From NCBI RefSeq assembly GCF_047663525.1, contig NC_092616.1, positions 3,757,501 through 3,821,500 on the forward strand: a stretch of 64,000 nucleotides of DNA. Reading direction: 5' to 3'. The position numbers were made by a program, and so were the translations under genes. The stretch's first letter is position 1, and each line of letters begins with the position of its first letter. Origin of the DNA: Anas platyrhynchos (Eukaryota > Chordata > Aves > Anseriformes > Anatidae). The notes beneath the pieces were generated by a model. The model saw nothing but the letters and a program-made list of their open reading frames with translations, made no database searches and was not told the DNA's origin. Below, piece by piece: positions 22,574 to 31,548 of this stretch.

Positions 22574-23533
22574 TCATTTCTGGAAAAAGAGGGGAAATTT
22601 GTCACTGTTCAGAAGCATCCATGAAATCACTTTCCTAATAGCCCACTTGAGCTCCTTGTTCCTCATGCTGTAGATGAAGGGGTTCAATGTTGGAGGCATC
22701 ACCGAGTACAGAGCTGTCACCACCAGGTTTAGGTATGGAGAGGAGATGGAGGGGGGCTTCAGGTAAGCAAAAAAGCCAGTGCTGATAAACAGGGAGACCA
22801 CAAACAGGTGAGGGAGGCACGTGGAGAAGGCTTTGTGCTGCCCCTGCTCTGAAGGCATCCTCAGCACAACCCTGAAGATCTGCACATAAGAAAAAAGAAT
22901 GAAAACAAAACACATTGACGCTAAACAGGCACCAATCACAAGCACCCAAAAATTCCTCAGATAGGAGCGTGAGCAGGAGATCTTCAGGATCTGAGGGATC
23001 TCACAGAAGAACTGGTCCACAGAATTTCCTCCACAGAGGGGCAGGGAAAATGTATTGGCAGTGTGCAGCAGAGCACAGAGAACCCCACTGCCCCAGGCAG
23101 CTGCTGCCATCTGGGCACAAGCTCTGCTCCCCAGGAGGCTCCCGTAGTGCAGGGGCTTGCAGACGGCAACGTAGCGGTCATAGGCCATGACAGTGAGAAT
23201 AAAATACTCTGCTGACATAAGAAAGGGAAAAAGAAAGACCTGTGCAGCACATCCTTCATAGGAAATGGCCCTGGTATCATGAAGGGAATTGGCCATGGCT
23301 TTGGGGACAGTGGTGGAGATGGATCCGAGGTCGAGGAGGGCGAGGTTGAGGAGGAAGAAGTACATGGGGGTGTGGAGGTGGTGGTCGCATGCTATGGCGG
23401 TGAGGATGAGGCCGTTGCCCAGGAGGGCAGCCAGGTAGATGCCCAGGAAGAGCGCGAAGTGCAGGAGCTGCAGCTCCCGTGTGTCTGCAAATTGCAAGAG
23501 GAGGAACTCAGTGATGAAGCTGCTGTTGGACAT
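22574..23533 (-). CDS. Olfactory receptor D, family 14-like, intact
   Basis: 319-residue odorant receptor with seven TM segments and no lesions. Features: N-glycosylation site at N3 (NSS), GN in TM1 (39-40), LHTPMYFF (53-60), conserved C95 before TM3, [10 protein letters not shown] (116-125), second-loop cysteines (C167, C177, C187), SY in TM5 (215-216), [10 protein letters not shown] (234-243), and NPFIY in TM7 (284-288, the usual L replaced by F). The start is fixed by its identity in all paralogs and by an acceptor-like CTTTGTCCAG nine bases upstream on the sense strand. Its 5' flank matches the others only to about 24762, after which block Q follows, so the conserved upstream exon is not seen at the expected distance. 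Subfamily is by motif wording; the ligand is unknown. Confidence 0.95.
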   Translation of the reverse strand: MSNSSFITEFLLLQFADTRELQLLHFALFLGIYLAALLGNGLILTAIACDHHLHTPMYFFLLNLALLDLGSISTTVPKAMANSLHDTRAISYEGCAAQVFLFPFLMSAEYFILTVMAYDRYVAVCKPLHYGSLLGSRACAQMAAAAWGSGVLCALLHTANTFSLPLCGGNSVDQFFCEIPQILKISCSRSYLRNFWVLVIGACLASMCFVFILFSYVQIFRVVLRMPSEQGQHKAFSTCLPHLFVVSLFISTGFFAYLKPPSISSPYLNLVVTALYSVMPPTLNPFIYSMRNKELKWAIRKVISWMLLNSDKFPLFFQK

Positions 23534-23542
23534 CTGATCCTC

Positions 23543-24762
23543 CTGGACAAAGGGGACTACCCAAGGAAGAAAAGACAGTGATAATTAGGAGAGACAACCT
23601 ATTTCTCTTCCCATCCAAACACCCCTACAGTGACTTTCCCTTTTCTGAGGCATTTCTGTTGATCCCTTGCTTGATGTTTGGTTGGTGTTGGAGGAATGTA
23701 GCCCTGGAAGCAGTGGTCTCTGCTGTGGGTGCTGGAGGATTCAGACCTGTCCTACAGCTCTACATGAAAAGAAACCAGGAGTGATCTCTGATTAAATCTC
23801 TCTCTGATATATATGGACTTCACAGCATTACATCTCTTAACACTCATTACTGATGTACTTGTGATTTACTTTGTTCCAGTTGTGTCTCAGAAGCATTTTT
23901 AGAGGGTAGAAAACCCTGGCAGTTGTAAGGTGTACCAGGTGAGCTCTTGTGAGTCCCGGAAGGCAAAGTGACTGTCCTTAGTGCAGTGAGGATAGCCAAT
24001 TTTCATCTACCCTGGTCTCAGCCAAACTCCTCTAGGTCTCAGTTGAGTTACCCACATTGAGCTGCTCAATGATTGCAAAATTGGAAAAAAAAACTCTCTG
24101 GAAGGAGATGCAGCTCTCTCCCTGCCTTGGTGCCCAGAGCACCACAGGTTAGAAGGGGAACTGTGGGCACCTTCCTCCTATGGACACATCTACGTGGTGG
24201 GACCCAGAGGGTCAGTGCTTGACTTGTAGCCCCATCTCCCCATCTGCAGGGAGCCATAAAGCAAGAACAGCAGCTGCAGCTCGAAGAACAGAGAGAAATA
24301 TCACAGGGCTTCTGCCAGAGGAAGCAAGGCGGGGGACCAACAGGAACTGAGAAATGTCTGCTGTGAGTGAGGTCCTGCTACTGAGATTGTGAGTCATCTC
24401 CTGAATCCTGTAGGCTATAGCACAGGCAGAGAGGTGCCAGACTACTCTGTTAGCACTGTCCTACCATTCCCTGCCCATGGCTCTGCTGCCTGCAGCTGTC
24501 CCTGCCTGCAGCTGGGTCTCTGTCCCCACGCCTCCTGCTTGCAGCTCACAGCCCCCATCCCACCCGCTGGGTGCTCAGCTCTGCCCTGCAGACACCTCCT
24601 GGCAACAGGGCTCTGCCCAGGGGCAGCTCGCTGGGAGCGTGTCCTAGAGCCCAGGGCACACAGACTCTACTGACATTGCAAGGGTGGTGGTGGTTACAAG
24701 GAAAGTGTCCTTGTAACCCTCACTCTGACAGATTGTGAGTCTCAGACTCTTCTTAGAAACAC
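23543..24762 (-). other. 5' flank / presumed intron of OR D
   Basis: Aligns with the OR A flank (43931-45190), with shared anchors around GAAACCAGGAGTGATCTCTG and GCCCATCCCACCCGCTGGGTGC. Homology ends near 24762 (CTCAGACTCTTCTTAGAAA). There is no GTAAGT-bearing P block beyond it. No gene is seen. Confidence 0.55.
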
Positions 24763-26060
24763 CAGGGATTGCCCTCCATGGGACCCCTAATTTCATCCTC
24801 CTCTGGCCATCTGGCATCCACGGCAGCTGTGATGGAAAGTCTGTGCATGCCCAGGTTCTTGGCACGAGGTCTGGGACAAGTCTGAGTTTGGCCCTTGTGC
24901 CACAGCTGAGCTGCTGCAGCCCAGATGTGCCCCAATGCCCTCAGCCTGGGGCACAGGCAGGAGGAGCTGGATCCCCGCCTGCTGTCACAGGGCTGGAACA
25001 TTGATGGAAGAGCTGCTGAGGTGTGGGGGGACAGGTCCCTCAGCCTGGGGTGCTGTGCTGGATGGGTGCAGATTCTTCAGAAGAGACAAGCAGGAATGAT
25101 AAACAGCGAATACATTTGCCATTCCCTCATGTACCACCTCTGCCTCCTGCATGGCAGACCGGGGGATGGTGCTGAGGCCTTCTGAATTCTCAGAATCCTG
25201 AGTGATATCTGGGAAGGAAGGCCCTGGCATGTGCTGCAATTCCTCCATATAAGACCTACTACTTCTCCAAGTGAGCGACATGCAGTGAAGAGGAATTCAG
25301 GTATACTGAGGGCCTGCTGCATCCCAGGTGCCTTCACTCCCATCTTTTGAAAAAAGCCCAGTGCCAGGACAAGCTTCAAACCCCAACTTCCTGGGAGGGC
25401 TCCCAGAAACAGAGGCATGTTGGTGCAGGTACACAGCAGGGACTTCTCCAGTGCTCCACTTCCTTTATTCCGTGGGTTTTGTCAACATTTGAAGATGCTC
25501 CTGGCAGATTTGTCAGGAAATGCTGGAATATAACAGGGTAGAAAGGAGGTATTTTTTTCTCAGGAGAAGAAGGCAAACCCCTCATTTCTCTCCCAGGTTG
25601 TTCTGTCTCCTTGCTACTGACCTTATAGGACTTCAAATGTCACGTGCTGATGTCACAGGGGGTGCACTGCATCACCAGGATATCGTCTCTGGAGCAGCAG
25701 CAGTGCCGGCACTTCCCTGCAAGGCCTGGTCCCTGCTGGGCACTGCTTGGGTGCTCCCCAGCGCTGTCCTTCTGTGGCCAGGAGTGGGGTCAGCAGGCAG
25801 CAAGCTTGCACTGGGCGACCCTCGCTGACAGGCAGAGGAGCAGGGGCACCTTGCAGAGGAGCTGTGGTTGAGGAGCCAGGGCGGGCATCCCTTGTCCTGA
25901 GCTGAGGGCCAGCAGCAAGCGAGATGGAGGGCTGCTGGAGGGTGACCATCGCCTCTGACATGACTTCCCTGTTCCCAGTGCTCCTGCATCTCTCCCCCAA
26001 AGGTGAGGGTGTCAGGAGCCCCTTCCCAAAGGGGTGGTCCTGTGGCTGTCAGGTTTTGCT
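24763..26060 (-). repeat. Duplicon block Q, inverted copy 2
   Basis: Reverse match of 6340-7560 and the same orientation as the partial copy at 46090-46740. Anchors are GATTCTTCAGAAGAGACAAGCAGG (25071) and CACTGCTTGGGTGCTCCCCAG (25740). Frames such as 25672-26136 (-) are open only because of GC content and differ between copies. No gene is seen. Confidence 0.65.
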
Positions 26061-26069
26061 GACCACTAG

Positions 26070-27055
26070 AGCATGCTTCCCAGAGATGCATCCAGCCTAG
26101 CCTTGAATGCCTCCAGGGATGGGGCATCCTCAGCATCTCTGTGCAAAGTGTCTCACCTTCCTCTGAGTGAAAAACTTCCTCCTAATACTTAACCTAAATC
26201 TCCTCCATCTTAGTTTAAAACCATTTCCCCTTGTCTTATTGCTATCAACACATGTAAACAGGCATTCCCTCCCTGTTGAGGTCTCCCTGAGCCTTCTCTT
26301 CTCCAAGCTAAACAAGCTCAGTTCCCTCAACCTTTCTGCAAAGGGGAGATGCTCCAGCCCTCTGATCATCCGAGTGGCCCTCCTCTGGACCCGTTCCAAG
26401 AGCTCCACAAGGTTCTTGTGCTGGGGGCCCTAGGCCTGCATGCAGTATTCCAGGTGGGGTCTCACAAGAGCAGAGTAGAAGGGGACAATTACCTTCCTCT
26501 CCCTCCTAGCCACTTTTCTGACCCTGTCAGGATTCTTATGCATTTGACATCACAAAGAAAAGGTGGTGTCTCCTTCCCTGTGAGGAATAACCCTAAGCAC
26601 CAGTACAGGCTGAGTAGAAGGGGAGGATCACCTCCCTTGGCCTGCTGGCAACACTTTTCCAAATGCACTCCAGGATCCCTTTGGCCTTCTTGGCCACAAG
26701 GGCACACTGCTGGCTCATGGTCAGCCTGCTGTCCCCTGAGACTCCCAGGTCCTTCTCTGCAGAGCTGCTCTCCAGCAGGTCATTCCCAGCCTGTACTGGT
26801 GCTGGGGGTTATTACTCCCTAGGAAAGAGACAGGACCCAGCACTTGCCCTTCTTAAACTTTTTGGGGTTCCTCTCAGCTTATCTCTCCAGCCTCTCAAGG
26901 TCCCTCTGAATGGCAGCACAGCCCTCTGGGGTATCAGCCACTCCTCCCAGCTATGTGTCATCAACAAAGTTGCTGAGGGTGAACTCAGTTACATCATCCA
27001 CTTCACTGATGAATAAGTTGAACAAAAGAGAGGAACTTTGGCACATCCCGTAGCC
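26070..27055 (-). mobile_element. CR1 LINE fragment, old
   Basis: Minus-strand ORF2 C-terminal relics: [40 protein letters not shown], and further 5' the pieces corresponding to the TLSNFVDDT region (TGTCATCAACAAAGTTGCTGAGG on the plus strand). An internal duplication or rearrangement near 26510-26620 repeats the GAGTAGAAGGGGA section. The 3' octamers are gone. It lies between the divergent D and E loci. Confidence 0.8.
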
Positions 27056-27189
27056 CTGCACACCCAAGTAGGGCACTTCCTGCTACAGGAATCAGTCAGC
27101 ACAGTGTTTAGAGAGGGCCAGTCAGTGTTTGCTTTGTCTGCTTCCAAGTGTTTTCCCCAGGAGAGACCCTGCTGCCATCCGGGAGTCAT

Positions 27190-27476
27190 GAGCCCTGGAG
27201 CCCCAGGGCCATGTGCTGGGAGCCTGGTGGGGGGCAGAGCAAGGGAGGCCTTGGGCTGGGCCTCTGCTGCTGAGCTGGGCCGGGCTCCTGGGCCCAAGGG
27301 GAGCTCCTGGCAAGCGGGCAGAGCTGCAGAGAGACAGCTCTGCCCAGGCACAGCTCCTGTGCACAGCGCAGCAGGGCTGGGGGCACTGCCTGCAGAGACA
27401 CAGTGCTTAAAGGCAGGCAGCAGTGGCAGCATGCCCAGAGCTCACTGCGGGAGAAGACTTCGCAGCCCTGCACCCG
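27190..27476 (+). promoter_or_regulatory. Putative promoter and non-coding first exon for OR E (block P1)
   Basis: GC-rich block present at the same distance upstream of ORs E, A and G, and trimmed for F. It contains a CCCAAGGG core (27293-27300), which resembles the O/E (Olf1/EBF) site used by OR promoters, and GTGCTTAAAGG at about 27402-27412 as a possible TATA-like box. The segment ends at CCCTGCACCCG followed by GTAAGT (donor GT at 27477-27478). The matching acceptor lies at 29161-29162, nine bases before the OR E ATG, so the intron would be about 1.7 kb. Conservation is seen directly; promoter and exon function are inferred. Confidence 0.4.
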
Positions 27477-29162
27477 GTAAGTCTCTGTCTGGAGGGCAAT
27501 GCAGCCGCAGTTCGTGGAGGCAGGAGAAGCCGGGGGTGCAGGCAGGGGTGTCCAGGGCTGTGGTGCAGAGCAGGGTCCCTGCTGTGCCCCAGGGGCTGTG
27601 TGGCGGGGCAGGGCCTCTGCCGCCTGCCAGGCTCAGCACTCAGCCTGCCCGGGGAGCTGCCCAGGGCACTGCGGGGAGAAGCTGCGGGTGGAAGGAGTCC
27701 CCCCGGCAGGGCAGGGTCCTGCTGCTGGTGGGAGGCTGCTGCCTGGGGCAGCCTGCTCACAGCTCCACAGCACAACTGGGTGTATAAAAGGGGACTTAGC
27801 AAGAGCTGGTTTAAGGAAAGGGATTTCAGCATCAGTCTCAGCTTTCCTGAGACTCCTGACCTTTCAGTTTTGTCTTATCTGGCTCAGTGGAAATAGAAAT
27901 AAATACTGTTATTTCCGAGATGAGTCTGACACACTTAATCCATCCCATGGAATGTTACAAGCAACCCTAGCAAGTTGCTTTCCTGCCCTTCAGCCCATAG
28001 AAAGCTCCACCACCACCCGTGCAGTGTCAGCACGTTCTGTGGGAAGTAGTCTCTAGGACGTGCCCTCAGCGAGCTGCCCCTGGGCAGAGCCCTGCTGCCA
28101 GGAGGTGTCTGCAGGGCAGAGCTGAGCACCCAGCGGGTGGGATGGGGGCTCTGAGGTGCAGGCAGGAGGCGTGGGGACAGAGACCCAGCTGCAGGCAGGG
28201 ACAGCTGCAGGCAGCACATCCCTGGGCTGGAAATGGCAGGACAGTGCGAACATAGTCTGGTACCTCCTTTTCCGACCTCAAGCCCACAGGAATCAGGATG
28301 TCTCATAACCTCATGAGTGGAACCTCCGGCAGAGCTGGCTCTCCTGAGATCCTTTCAGTCCCTCCCTGGCCTTGCCTCCCCTGGCAGAAGCCCTGGGCTG
28401 TTTCTCTTTGTTCCTTCATCTGCTGTTGCTGTTCTTGTTTTATGGCTTGCTGCAGGTCTGGCTTTCAGCTGCAGCTCTAGCACTGACTTCCACCACACAG
28501 ATGTGTCCATAGGAGGAAGGTGCCCAAAGTTCCCCTTAAAACCTGTGGGGCTCAGGGCAATGCAGTTTATGGGGCAGGAAAAATCTGAATCGTCTTACAG
28601 GCAGTTCCTGAGGCCACAGTAATTGGGCCAGTGGACTGAGCCCTCAAGGACTCTGGCTGAGACGAGGGTAGATGGACAGACTGGCCAACCTCACTGCATG
28701 AAGGAGAGTGCCTTTGTCTTGAGGGACTCAGAAGATCTCAGTTGGAATACCTGAAAAGTGCCGGGGTTTTCTTCCCTTAAGAAATGCTCCTGAGTATGAC
28801 ACAGCTAGCTGCAAGAAAGTAAACCAAAAATTTTGGCAGTCAAGAGCATTCACAGTGGTAATGCTGTGAAGTCCACATACATCAGAGATAGATTAAGCAG
28901 AGATCACTCGTATTTCTTATTTACCTAGACCTGAAGGGAAAGCCTGACTCCTTCAGAGCCCACAGCAGAGCCCCCTGCTGCCAGTGGCACCCCTTACCAC
29001 GATCACCAACCGGAGCTCAAGCAAGGGAGCAGAAAAAATGTCTCAGAAAGAGGAAAATCACTGTGGGGGACTTCAGAGAGAAGTGGAGCAGGTTTTTATC
29101 AAAGATGTCCTTCCTAATTATCATTGTCTTTTATTTTCCTGGGATTGTTCCCCTTTGTCCAG
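27477..29162 (+). other. Presumed 5' intron of OR E (includes block P2)
   Basis: Runs from GTAAGT to the acceptor tract TGTTCCCCTTTGTCCAG. The first 300 bp are block P2. 28020-28900 is nearly identical to 47340-48210. No conserved coding frame is seen; the plus-strand frame 27038-27787 crosses the P blocks and is treated in the findings. Confidence 0.45.
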
Positions 29163-29171
29163 GAGGATCAG

Positions 29172-30131
29172 ATGTCCAACAGCAGCTCCATCACCGAGTT
29201 CCTCCTCCTGCCGTTCGCAGACACGTGGGAGCTGCAGATCCTGCATTTCGCTTTCTTCCTGGGCATCTACCTGGCTGCCCTCCTGGGCAACGGCCTCATC
29301 CTCACCACCATAGCCTGCAACCACAACCTCCACACCCCCATGTACTTCTTCCTCCTCAACCTTGCCCTCGTCGACCTGGGCTGCATCTCATCCACTCTCC
29401 CCAAAGCCATGGCCAATTCTCTCTGGGACACCAGGGCCATTTCCTACTCAGGATGTGCTGCACAGGTCTTTCTGTTTCTTTTCTTGATATCAGCAGAGTT
29501 TTTTCTTCTCACTGTCATGTCCTATGACCGCTACGTTGCCATCTGCAAGCCCCTGCACTATGGGACCCTCCTGGGCAGCAGAGCTTGTGCCCAGATGGCA
29601 GCAGCTGCCTGGGGCAGTGGGGTTCTCTGTGCTCTGCTGCACACTGCCAATACATTTTCCCTGCCCCTCTGCGGAGGAAATGCTGTGGACCAGTTCTTCT
29701 GTGAAGTCCCCCAGATCCTCAAGCTCTCCTGCTCACACTCCTACCTCAGGAATGCTTGGGTACTTATGATTGGTGTCCCTTTAGCATCCATGTGCTTTTT
29801 TTTAATTATTTTTTCCTATGTGCAGGTCTTCAGGGCCGTGCTGAGGATGTCCTCTGAGCAGGGCCAGCACAAAGCCTTCTCCACGTGCCTCCCTCACCTG
29901 TTTGTGGTCTCCCTGTTTGTCATCACTGGACTTTTTGCCTACATGAAGCCCTCCTCAATCTCCTTCCCAGCCCAGGACCTGATGGTGTCATTTCTGTACT
30001 CAGTGATGCCTCCAGCAGTGAACCCCCTCATCTACAGCATGAGGAACCAGGAGCTCAAGTGTGCCATTAGGAAAATGATTTCAGGGATGTTTCTGAAAAG
30101 TGATAAATTACCACTTTTTCTCCACAAATGA
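29172..30131 (+). CDS. Olfactory receptor E, family 14-like, intact
   Basis: 319-residue odorant receptor. I start at 29172 (MSNSSSITEFLLL), not at the in-frame ATG at 29124. The longer form would translate across the acceptor CCTTTGTCCAG at 29152-29162, and the shorter start is shared by all paralogs. Motifs in order: NSS glycosylation site, GN of TM1, [23 protein letters not shown] in TM3, loop cysteines around [24 protein letters not shown] in TM5, [10 protein letters not shown], and [13 protein letters not shown] in TM7. It ends LKSDKLPLFLHK. AATAAA at 30289 is a plausible polyadenylation signal. The 5' coding half differs from OR F far more than the flanks do. It heads one of two tandem units; the next OR downstream (30698) is dead. 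Confidence 0.95.
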   Translation: MSNSSSITEFLLLPFADTWELQILHFAFFLGIYLAALLGNGLILTTIACNHNLHTPMYFFLLNLALVDLGCISSTLPKAMANSLWDTRAISYSGCAAQVFLFLFLISAEFFLLTVMSYDRYVAICKPLHYGTLLGSRACAQMAAAAWGSGVLCALLHTANTFSLPLCGGNAVDQFFCEVPQILKLSCSHSYLRNAWVLMIGVPLASMCFFLIIFSYVQVFRAVLRMSSEQGQHKAFSTCLPHLFVVSLFVITGLFAYMKPSSISFPAQDLMVSFLYSVMPPAVNPLIYSMRNQELKCAIRKMISGMFLKSDKLPLFLHK

Positions 30132-30288
30132 CTTCCTGGGTATTTGTTTCATGATCATTATTGTTACATTTATCTTTGTTGTCATTCCCGTTCATTAGTT
30201 TATTAGAATTATTTATTTTTAATATGTATATCTACTGTACACTGAGGAATGAAACTGCTTTTTCAGTACTCTCTCTTAACATCTGCTT

Positions 30289-30294
30289 AATAAA
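30289..30294 (+). terminator. Polyadenylation signal for OR E
   Basis: AATAAA about 160 bp after the stop codon, inside CTTAATAAAACAGG. The same element is conserved after OR F at 49599-49604. Assignment is by position. Confidence 0.5.
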
Positions 30295-30697
30295 ACAGGA
30301 TCTCCCCAGCGGACTGCCTGAAATCCTGCTTCTTCTTTCAAAGCTGATGCCAGATGCCAGTAACACGGCTGAGCAGTGTGGTGGTTTCACACCAATTGGC
30401 AGCTGAACTCCAGCACATCACATTCATCACACTTTCATACCCTCCTCAAAGGAGCAGCCAGAGAAAAAAGAGTGGAAAGGGCTCCTTTTTTTTTCTTTTT
30501 TCTTTTTTTTCCTTTTTTTTTTTTATAAAAAAAAAAGATCCTTAAAGAGGTCTTTTTAAAAGTACTTTTTTAAAAATACTTTTCAGTATTTAAAAGGGTG
30601 AAGAGGGACTCCTTATTTGGCTATATGATGATAGGAAAAGGGGGAATAGTCTTAAAATAAAAGAATATAGATTGTTATTATACTTTGTAGGAAAGTA
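30295..30697. other. Spacer with long poly-T/poly-A tracts
   Basis: 30484-30540 is almost pure T followed by A. The F copy carries about 490 extra bases between two T tracts at the same place (49795-50310). No gene is seen. Confidence 0.5.
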
Positions 30698-31548
30698 ACC
30701 TGGCTGCCCTCCTGGGCAACGGCCTCATCCTCACAGCTGTAGCCTGCAACCACCGCCTCCACACCCCCATGATACCAGGGCCATTTCCTATGCAGGATGT
30801 GCTGCACAGGTCTTTTTCTTTTTCTTTTTAATGTCAGCAGAGTTTTTTCTTCTCACTGTCATGTCCTATGACCGCTACGTTGCCATCTGCAAGCCCCTGC
30901 ACTACGGGAGCCTCCTGGGGAGCAGAGCTTGTGCCCAGATGGCAGCAGCTGCCTGGGGCAGTGGGGTTCTCTGTGCTCTGCTGCACACTGCCAATACATT
31001 TTCCCTGCCCCTCTGTGGAGGAAATGCTGTGGACCAGTTCTTCTGTGAAGTCCCGCAGATCCTCAAGCTCTCTTGCTCTGACTCCTACCTCAGGGAAATG
31101 GGGCTTCTCACATTTAATGTTTTTGTTTTGTTTGGGGGGTGTTTTGCATTCATTTTGTTGCCCTATGTGCAAATCCTCAGGATCTGTTGCTCATATTCCT
31201 ACCTCAGGAATGTTTGGGTACTTATGATTGGTTTCTCTTTAGCATCCACGTTTTATTTTCATTCTTTTCTCCTATGTGCATGGACAGCACAGAGCCTTTT
31301 CCATGTGCCTCCCTCACCTGGCCGTGGTCTCCCTGTTTTTCAGCACTGCCATTTTTACCTACCTGAAGCCCCCCTACATCTCCTCCCCATCCCTGGATCT
31401 GGTGGTGACAGTTTTGTACTCGGTGGTTCCTCCAGCCATGAACCCCCTCATCTACAGCATGAGGAACAAGGAGCTCAAAGATGCACTGCAGAAACTCATG
31501 AGTGGGTGTACATCAGAAGTAATGTCCTGCCTGTCTTCTCCTGAATAG
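30698..31548 (+). pseudogene. Olfactory receptor pseudogene downstream of E
   Basis: OR family 14-like remains. It starts inside TM1 ([24 protein letters not shown]), then a deletion removes TM2 and joins directly to [10 protein letters not shown] frame-breaking TAA before MSAEFF follows, then an open stretch from 30831 through [23 protein letters not shown]. The TM5 region is present twice in succession (SYLREMGLL...LLPYVQILR, then SYLRNVWVLMIGFSLAS), and the usual loop residues before KAFSTC are lost. A 2-bp deletion near 31249 shifts the frame, so TM6-TM7 are readable only in another frame (31276-31548). The copy at 50483 lacks this last lesion. Confidence 0.92.

Noticed and set aside
25672-26136. 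Pro/Ser-rich frames in block Q
   Set aside because: Open only because of GC content; frames and lengths differ between the three Q copies.
29124-29171. Upstream ATG adding 16 residues to OR E (and the same at 48433 for OR F)
   Set aside because: The extra residues span the splice-acceptor-like tract and are not shared by ORs C, D, A or G.
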